Below, piece after piece: positions 57,701 to 64,000 of a stretch of DNA of 64,000 bases (the first letter of the stretch is position 1; every line of letters begins with the position of its first letter). The notes beneath the pieces are model-generated. The model had not been told where the DNA came from. It worked only from the letters and a program-made list of their open reading frames with translations, and made no database searches. Source of the stretch: Daedaleopsis sinensis. Lineage: Eukaryota > Basidiomycota > Agaricomycetes > Polyporales > Polyporaceae. The stretch lies in assembly GCA_033807695.1 (NCBI GenBank), contig CM066305.1, positions 310,001 through 374,000 of the forward strand, written 5' to 3'. The position numbers and the translations under genes were made by a program.

Positions 57701-59374
57701 ATACGTTCGGGAGACAGTATACGCTATTGTCACCCACATGCTCCACGCGTTGTACTCTCACCGTCTCAACGAACGCGACGCAACAGCAAGTCCCGAAATT
57801 CAGCTCGTGATCGACGAATGCTGCCAGCCAGAGGGGTTGAGGCTGTTTGGTCTGAACAAACCCTCCCCTACGAGCGATTATGTGTTGCATGACCCGCCAA
57901 ATGGGAAGGCTCTGATCGACGATCTGGAGAATTTGACAAGGCTGTTGTTGCGGATCATGCAGACTATATCTGTAACTCCAGGTTCGTAAACCGAACCCCT
58001 GCTTGATATATGTCTTAACATACTGTGCAGGTCTCCTTAACGTGTGGCGTGCTCGTTGGATGAGCTTGATCACTTCCTCCGCATTCCAGCTTTCTCCTGC
58101 TGTCCAGAGCCGGGCCTTTGTTTCTCTTGGCGTCCTTGCAACCTCCGACGTCGATGACGATCTGCTCTACCAAATGCTCGTCGCGTTCAAGACCGCGCTT
58201 TCTCAAGCTAGCGAGACGGACACGACGTCCGTTGTCAGCATGCTTCGGTGCATCACCAATGTTGTGCCAGCCACGAACGGCAACTCTCGCTACCTTGCAC
58301 AACTATTCTGGTTAGCGGTCGCTCTCCTGCAATCGAGCCACATGGCTCTGTACGTGGAAGCTATCCGCCTTCTTCGTGTTACCGTCGAGAACATGGAGGT
58401 GCATGGTCACTTCAAGGAGCGTGGGGTTACAGCTACTCTCCTGGACGGACGGGCCGCGCTCGAGGACATTGCGTGCCAACTCGATCACCTCCTGGGCTTG
58501 TCTTTTGACTCGAACTTCTCTTTCTCACTCGCCGCAACCATCTTCAAGGGTGTCAGACACTCTGCGCTTCGCGATGCTGCCGAGGGAGCGCTACGCAGTC
58601 TTCTCAGCATCACTGTGCGGGCTTGTGTCGAGATCGAGCATGCCGACGATGGTCCAGGATCGCCGATATGTCAAGATGTCCTCGGATACGTGCTCGCTCT
58701 CATTCCTATGTCCACACGGGTGCGTAGCTTCCGACGGCTGCTGGGGGAAGCGAACGTGGACGTATCATGGCTCTCCGAGGAGGCGCTCAATGCTCATGAT
58801 GACGATGACCCGATCTACAAGTTGCCGTTTGGGCTGATTGGACTTGCCGACAACAACACCGCTCTCCTTGTCACATCGTTCGTCACCGCGATGCTAGCGA
58901 CCGCACAAGGAGACGACGTGGAATCGGCGATATTGTACAACATACTCTCGGACGTCGCGGACGCATGGCCAGAGGTGATCGGAATGACGTGAGTGAGCTC
59001 TTTGCGTTTACCTTGACGCTGTTGACCCTCCGTACAGGTACGAGAGCCTGCAGGACAAGATCAAAGAGGCGTTCGCAAACTCGACCAGCCCAACCATCCT
59101 CCTCGCAGTGTCCAACGTGTTCCGTGTCGCGACGCACGAATTGGATAGGTCAGGACCTCCTACGTCGCGTCCGATGGGCGCCGGCTCTGCGTCGACCTTG
59201 AGCACGGTCGATGAAGGTATTCCACACGGTCCCGGGCGGAGGCATTTGAGCGCGCTCGAGGATCAGGGTATGCAGGGGCTGGTGAACAGCTTCCAGTTCC
59301 TGCCGCTCAACCGCGGGCATGCAACGAAGATGATCCAATGGATCTCAGAGCTCGTCATGAAAATGATCGAGTGA
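48786..59374 (+). CDS. NF1: Neurofibromin/Ira-type Ras GTPase-activating protein
   Basis: NF1/Ira proteins accelerate GTP hydrolysis by Ras and so dampen cAMP/MAPK signalling. The ATG at 48786 begins MPARRASASHNIAGASRVHK. A 753-nt first intron (48987-49739) joins to LPCNSGISLTELEADDAMQQ. Some 30 short introns follow. The predicted protein is roughly 2,700 residues, in the range of human NF1 and yeast Ira1/2. The N-terminal half is helical-repeat sequence with the fungal block RQAQWQNLTLFLSSFGAAC. The RasGAP domain (about 54.3-55.3 kb) has the arginine-finger segment ALFRSNSTCTRFLSAFARVY and the FLR-FISPAIVTPE motif split by an intron, so catalysis should be intact. A Sec14-like lipid-binding region follows (VFVLSVAKIDVEVLDLELLL, FDIILDYTGF, PNSFALRYLRRLYN), then a PH-like part. 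The C-terminal helical region ends FLPLNRGHATKMIQWISELV. The stop is at 59372-59374. Confidence 0.93.
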
Positions 59375-60353
59375 GACCGTCCGCGCGTTTTGTGTTTGTA
59401 GATATGTTTATGTCCATGCCCTAGGCTGTCGCTTGTTATTTCGCGCCTCGTGGTTTTGCGGAGCATCTAGATTCTAGGCAACGTATATATATGTAGTGCA
59501 TACGAGTTACAGTACGCATCCCTACGCTATTCTTCCACATCTCCCATCTACTATCCAGTTCCAGCTGTCGCAAACCCCGCTCGGATCCGTGCATACCTGT
59601 TTCATAGTACACCAATTGATTCCCTCATCTCTCGTCTCCTGCGGCCATACCACTTGCTTCCACTTGTCCATGTCAGCTATACGGCGTATATGTACGTTCC
59701 GGTTCCCCTCTCGCTTCGCTTTGGTCTTCGATGTATTATTCATTGTATAATGCTTCCCCGTCTGAATGCTTTCCAGTCTATTCAGGCTCTGCGCTTAGTG
59801 TCTTCGTTAAAATGACCACACCATGATAGGAAAACAAGGATGGTAAGGATAACGATGCAGAGAGTTCTTCGTCACTCTTCTGTAGGCGGCACAGAACATC
59901 AGTAGCTGAGCAACGGGCTCTAATGATCATATAGTACAGCATGCCGCCGCCGCATGGGCTCACGATTCTCAGAGATCACTTCAAGTTTCTGGTCTCGTAC
60001 TCAGACGGGCTTCACTTGCAGATTATTTACCAATGTGAGGAGTCTCGCATTCGGCAGGATTTAGAACTGAAGTCGTGATTACTACTTTGTTTGCTCATGG
60101 TTCAGGCTTCCTCCAGTGTGAGCGCAAGCTTGTAATACCAACTGACACGGTGCGCGGACCGGGGTGGATTTTGGGATGTCGGCGGTAGTGTTGAAGTGTG
60201 TCCTTGAGAGATTCCACTAGCAATTCAAAGAAACTGCTTCGCATGATACAAGCCTAGCTACCAGACCTACGGTAGACGTACGTATCGAAGATAAGGTCGG
60301 CAGTCGAATCCACAGGCAGTACTACCGTATCCGAGAACGAATACCCAACTCCA
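59375..60353. other. Intergenic region between convergent genes
   Basis: Roughly 980 nt between the 3' ends of the RasGAP and the second WSC gene. Only short frames; nothing supportable. Confidence 0.4.
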
Positions 60354-61116
60354 TCAAGATTTCTCATAGTGGAAAACCTGGAGACCTTGCAGATCCATAC
60401 ACCAACCCTCGTCGCAAGAGAGGTGGCACAGGTTGTCCGGCACGGGCAACGCCAGCACGTTGAACTCTTGGCTGCACTTGCAGATGCTCTCGCCCTTCAC
60501 CCCAGCGAACCGATACCCTGCACGCTGGCAGGAGCTCGTGCACTCTCCCGCGATGTTTTGGCTGGGTGGGAATTTCTGGACAATGGCCTGTTTCAACGCA
60601 GGGAGCTCAGGTACATCTCTGTAGCAGCCTTTGGGAGAGTATTTGCCGGAGGGCAGCGCGGGTGACTTGTAAATCTGGAGACGACCGGTGTCAGTTCCCG
60701 GACTTCCTTTCGCCTGCGGGTCTCGTGGAACGACCCGGGCGGTGAACCGAGGCTCAACAGATATGCTAACATACCTGGATCCGAAGCGGACCTCCGCACG
60801 TCAGGTTCGAGTCGCCCGTGCACGACATGTCGCACTCAGAAGCCGGCTTGACGACGGGTGTGCTCTTGAGCCCGGTGCCGCAGTGGCACTCGTTGCTGAA
60901 CTCGACACCGGCGTACAAGTACCCCGAGGCGTCGCAGCGCTCGATGCAGCTGGTTGGGGTGTTGTCATTGTACTGGGTCGTGATGTCTTCCGCGATAACG
61001 CGGGAGCCGTAGTCCTCTGCGCAACGGGAGACCGTCTCCCAGCCGAGGGCGTTCTGCGCTCCGGAGGTGTGTGCGAGTGCGAGCGCGGCGAGGATGAGTG
61101 CTGCGAGGTTCTGCAT
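60354..61116 (-). CDS. Secreted two-WSC-domain protein (copy 2)
   Basis: The ATG at 61116 begins MQNLAALILAALALAHTSGA, a clear signal peptide. WSC domain 1 shows CAEDYGSRVIAEDITTQYND, SCIERCDASGYLYAGVEFSN, ECHCGTGLKSTP, SECDMSCTGD and CGGPLRIQ. An intron (GTATGT...CCAG) leads to IYKSPALPSGKYSPKGCYRD. The second module is diverged: CTSSCQRAGYRFAGVKGE, CKCSQEFN, CHLSCDEGWC. It lacks the usual CGG and ends LQVFHYEKS at 60354. The first domain shares the frame IERCDAxxxxYAGVExSNECHCGTGLK with the WSC protein at 20366-21137, and the intron falls at the same place after RIQ. A frame extends upstream of the ATG, but the signal peptide supports this start. It is probably a secreted wall- or glycan-binding protein. 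A CTATAG TATA-like word lies about 65 nt upstream. Confidence 0.82.
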
Positions 61117-62045
61117 GGTGTCGAGTTCGCGGGAGGGGCTCGAGGGGCTGTGGACTGTGTAGGGAGACACGAAGTCGAGGCCTATAGAACCCCGCCTCAC
61201 ACAGTGCGGCTTTTGTACCGGGCGAGCCAGGGGTAGCATGGTGCGGCGTCCCGAGTATGTTCGTGCAGCCTGTCAAGAGTGAGAGCCTGATGGACGTACC
61301 GACGTTTAGTATGCTGTGAGCCGACGGAGAAGACAAGTCGAAGAATGGTCTCTCTCGCAAGCGGTACTTGTCAAGACATTCTGAGAGAGGCACTGTGCCT
61401 CTCCTTGCGGTATAGGTGTATGGACGTCGACGCCGCCTGAAACTTGTGTATGAATCGTGCAAATCGAGGCACTCACTGACTGATACCTGTCCTTGTACCT
61501 GTCCAACAGTCTAGCATATAGCCGAGCGTGCTGAGATACGACTCGTACGCATCCAATTAGACCATCTAGGGGCATAATTTCAGTGATCTTCCTCAAGGAA
61601 TGCACAAAGAGAAGAGCGGACTCGGACTCTGTTGGCACGGCCGAACTGGAGCTTCAGTCCCGGTATTGGTTGCGGTAATTGGCCCAAGTAAGGACTTGAT
61701 CTTATCAGGAGAGCGATAGAAATATAGCCTATCGCCCTGAGAGATGATGAAGGTGAGTGCCATGAGCTGATTACCGTTTCAAAATCGGTGCCAGGTGGTA
61801 GTAGCAAGTGTAGCACTGGCGTCACGGTGTAGTGGAGTCACGGTTGCATGTCAGGGCTAGCGCTAACTTTAAGGACCAATCGGTTGCTGTCGGGCCGCCT
61901 CACGGTCCGGACGCCGCCCAAACGCGTATGTAACGCGTGACAGGTCGCGAGACTGTGGCATCGGCGCTACAGTTGGTCGTAACTTCCGTCTCACCTTGTA
62001 CCAAGTCTTGAATCTTGTCATCCAACCCTCTCTCATCCCGCCAAC
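61117..62045. other. Intergenic region with divergent promoters
   Basis: About 930 nt between the WSC gene and the last gene of the window. No coding pattern supported. Confidence 0.4.
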
Positions 62046-64000
62046 ATGCCTCCCAAACGCAAGGCAGCATCTGCTAATACCGATCCGCCCAGAACCCGGA
62101 CACGATCTGCTGCGACCTCTATTGCGGAGGAGACATTGGTCGAGTTGCCCCCCGCGAAGAGAACACGGCGACGCGCGAACGAGGAGCCTGCACCTGAGAA
62201 TGAAAATGCGGAAGACTCTGCAGCTGCTGGGAGCAAGAAATCAACGCGAGCAGTTGCTAAGGGTCGGAAAGCTGAGCCTGAGGCAAAAGATGCGTCTAAC
62301 CAGCCTCAGACGAGGGTATCGCGGATGCAGGGAAGGGCGAAGAAGGTGCGTAGTTCGCTTCCTGCCACTTCTGACTGTCACGAACGGAGTGCATGTGTAT
62401 GTGCAGCAAGATGAAAACCCTACAGAAGTTGAAGAGCATGCGGCTGAGGAGCCTAAACAGCCCCCAACCAGGATCCCTCGAATGCGAGGGAAGGGGAAGG
62501 TAGGTGCTTGCGTCATCTCCATTGGAGACGACTAAAGAAACCCTTGTGGTCTTGTGTAGTCAATAGCAGAGGAGCCACAAGCACCGGAACCTTCCAGGCC
62601 GTCGCGAACGAGGATCGCACAAGTGCGAGGGAAACCGAACAAGGTACGTCGCATATATGCTTACGCGACCCTTGACAAACGACATTGGGCCTCAAAGGAG
62701 ACGGAGGAAGAGCCTCAGCCTGAGACAAATTCCAGGCCCCCCTCACCAGCGCAAGAAACGGTCGCGAAGAATGTTCCAAAGAAACGAGGGCGGGCAACTA
62801 AGGTATGTTTCATATGTTTTGCAGTGGAATTCACCCCGAAACTGGTGAGTATATGCAGCCCAAACCCGAGCCCGAGCCCGAGCCCGAGTCCGACTCTGAA
62901 GCAACGCACGAATCCGAGCCCAGTAAAGTAGCTGAAAGTTCCCGACCCAAACGCACACGTGTCACCAGGGCCGTTGGGAATCCACATGAGGAAGGGGTCA
63001 GTCAAGGTCAGGAGTCTGCATCACCCAAGGATTCACGGACGAAGGGTTCGAAAGTGCGAAGGAAGTTGGGAAAGGCGAGTGATACGTACACTATCGGTAG
63101 TACTATTGAGGAACTAATAGATATTTCTATACCTAGGAGAAGGCGGAAGAATCAGATAGTGAGTCACCGCCATTAGCTGCGAAGAACAACCCCAAGAAGC
63201 GGGGGCGGGCAACCAAGGTATGTTGCAGTACCTTGTAGTGGGCTGAATTCTGACCCCCGTTAATGTATTCAGGCCAAAGATGTGGTCGAACCCGAACCCG
63301 ACCTCGAATCTGATCATGGACTCGAAGCTGACCTCAGTGAGGTGGCTGAAAGTTCTCGCCCCAAACGCGCACGTCTAACCAAGCCTGCCGCGAAGAGCAT
63401 CCCGAAGAGGCGAGGCAGGGCAGCTAAAGATGTGACAGAAGAAGAGTCCGAACATGAACCTAGTGAGGTTGCTGATACTCCCCCGCCGGCAGCAAAGACC
63501 CGAGGAAAGCGCAAAGTAGCTGTGCCAGCACAACCTTCAAGAAAGCGTACTCGATCCTCCAAGGTGATAGATGACCCATCACCTCCGCCTGCGGAAGTAC
63601 AGAACCCTGCACCCAAAGGGCGGACTACTCGGGGCAAGGTCAAGTCGGGACCAGTAGGTCCTCCAGAAGGTAAACAACGCAAACCCACCTCTCTGGCGCC
63701 TGAGGAGCCTGAATCCAGCTCAGAGGACGAGCTCGATTTGTTATCCTCGCCGAAACGACCTACAACGCCTACACTCCGTGTCGGCAGCCGAGTGGGTACT
63801 CCGCGTACGATCTTGCATGCAGTCGAGATCACTACTCCACGCCATCTGCTTAAGACGTTGAAGCGCGATCTTGGGTCTCCTGCGCCTCGTGATTCTGCAC
63901 ACCTTAAACTAGGTACTCCACGACTACCGGCTGCCTTCCCGACCGTTATTGGCAGTACGACCGCGCAGACTCCATCTCCATCTCCTGTCCCTCTTCTGGA
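62046..64000 (+). CDS. Basic AT-hook-like repeat protein, partial (runs off window)
   Basis: The ATG at 62046 begins MPPKRKAASANTDPPRTRTR. At least seven exons are joined by phase-0 introns, each exon ending in Lys before GT: GRAKK, RGKGK, RGKPNK, KKRGRATK, TKGSK, KKRGRATK, then a long last exon. Exon contents repeat. KKRGRATK occurs twice, with PKRRGRAAKDVTE as a third variant. AESSRPKRTRVTR and AESSRPKRARLTK form another pair. Between them lie acidic Pro/Glu runs (PKPEPEPEPESDSE). The GR cores recall AT-hooks but lack the GRP tripeptide, so I call them AT-hook-like. The final exon is Ser/Pro/Lys-rich with LLSSPKRPTTPTLRVGSRVG and TPRHLLKTLKRDLGSPAP. That could belong to an origin-recognition or chromatin protein, but the domain that would decide lies beyond 64000. 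Nuclear and DNA-associated by inference. Confidence 0.65.

Noticed and set aside
1..64000. tRNA, rRNA, CRISPR, bacterial operon or viral genes
   Set aside because: No convincing T-loop/acceptor pairs, rRNA words, regularly spaced repeat arrays or viral/phage gene families were seen. The split genes and families are those of a fungal nuclear genome.

Overview
The window looks like nuclear DNA of a filamentous basidiomycete, most likely an Agaricomycete (polypore-like). Genes on both strands are split by many short introns of about 50-65 nt with GTRNGT/YAG ends. The families present fit such genomes: a KDZ transposase, a DUF4419 remnant, WSC proteins, an F-box protein with a degenerate LRR-like tail and a MYND protein. 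There is no sign of bacterial, plasmid or phage organisation. I saw no rRNA, tRNA or CRISPR.

Layout. 0-5.3 kb: three minus-strand genes of unknown function, two of them tandem paralogues. 6.5-7.5 kb: a broken DUF4419 gene. 8.2-12.1 kb: a multi-exon KDZ transposase. 13.5-23.4 kb: an F-box protein, a MYND zinc-finger protein, a NodB-type polysaccharide deacetylase, a two-domain WSC protein and the U5 snRNP 40-kDa WD40 protein. 23.8-28.4 kb: a probable Arb1 (Argonaute siRNA chaperone) gene, followed by a zinc-ligand/AT-hook protein gene. 28.6-34.8 kb: GC-rich, repeat-laden DNA without convincing genes. 34.8-37.7 kb: a second copy of about 2.8 kb of the 25.9-28.6 kb segment, carrying a truncated Arb1 5' end and a complete second zinc/AT-hook gene. 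38.5-39.6 kb: an SDR gene interrupted by an in-frame TGA. 40.1-59.4 kb: conserved housekeeping genes (eIF3b, a three-RRM Ngr1/Nam8/TIA-1-type protein, and a neurofibromin/Ira RasGAP of about 10.6 kb). 60.4-61.1 kb: a second WSC protein. 62.0-64.0 kb: the 5' part of a basic nuclear-type protein built of repeated phase-0 exons, running off the window.

The genes do not form one pathway. Translation (eIF3b), splicing (U5-40K), RNA binding and Ras control are core functions. The WSC proteins and the polysaccharide deacetylase point to the cell wall or secreted carbohydrate. The most unusual area is 23.8-37.7 kb, where a putative RNAi/heterochromatin factor and an AT-hook protein lie next to and inside a segmental duplication flanking a repeat-rich block. 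Exon boundaries were read by eye from splice consensus and protein-family pattern. CDS entries give the outer limits from start to stop and include introns.
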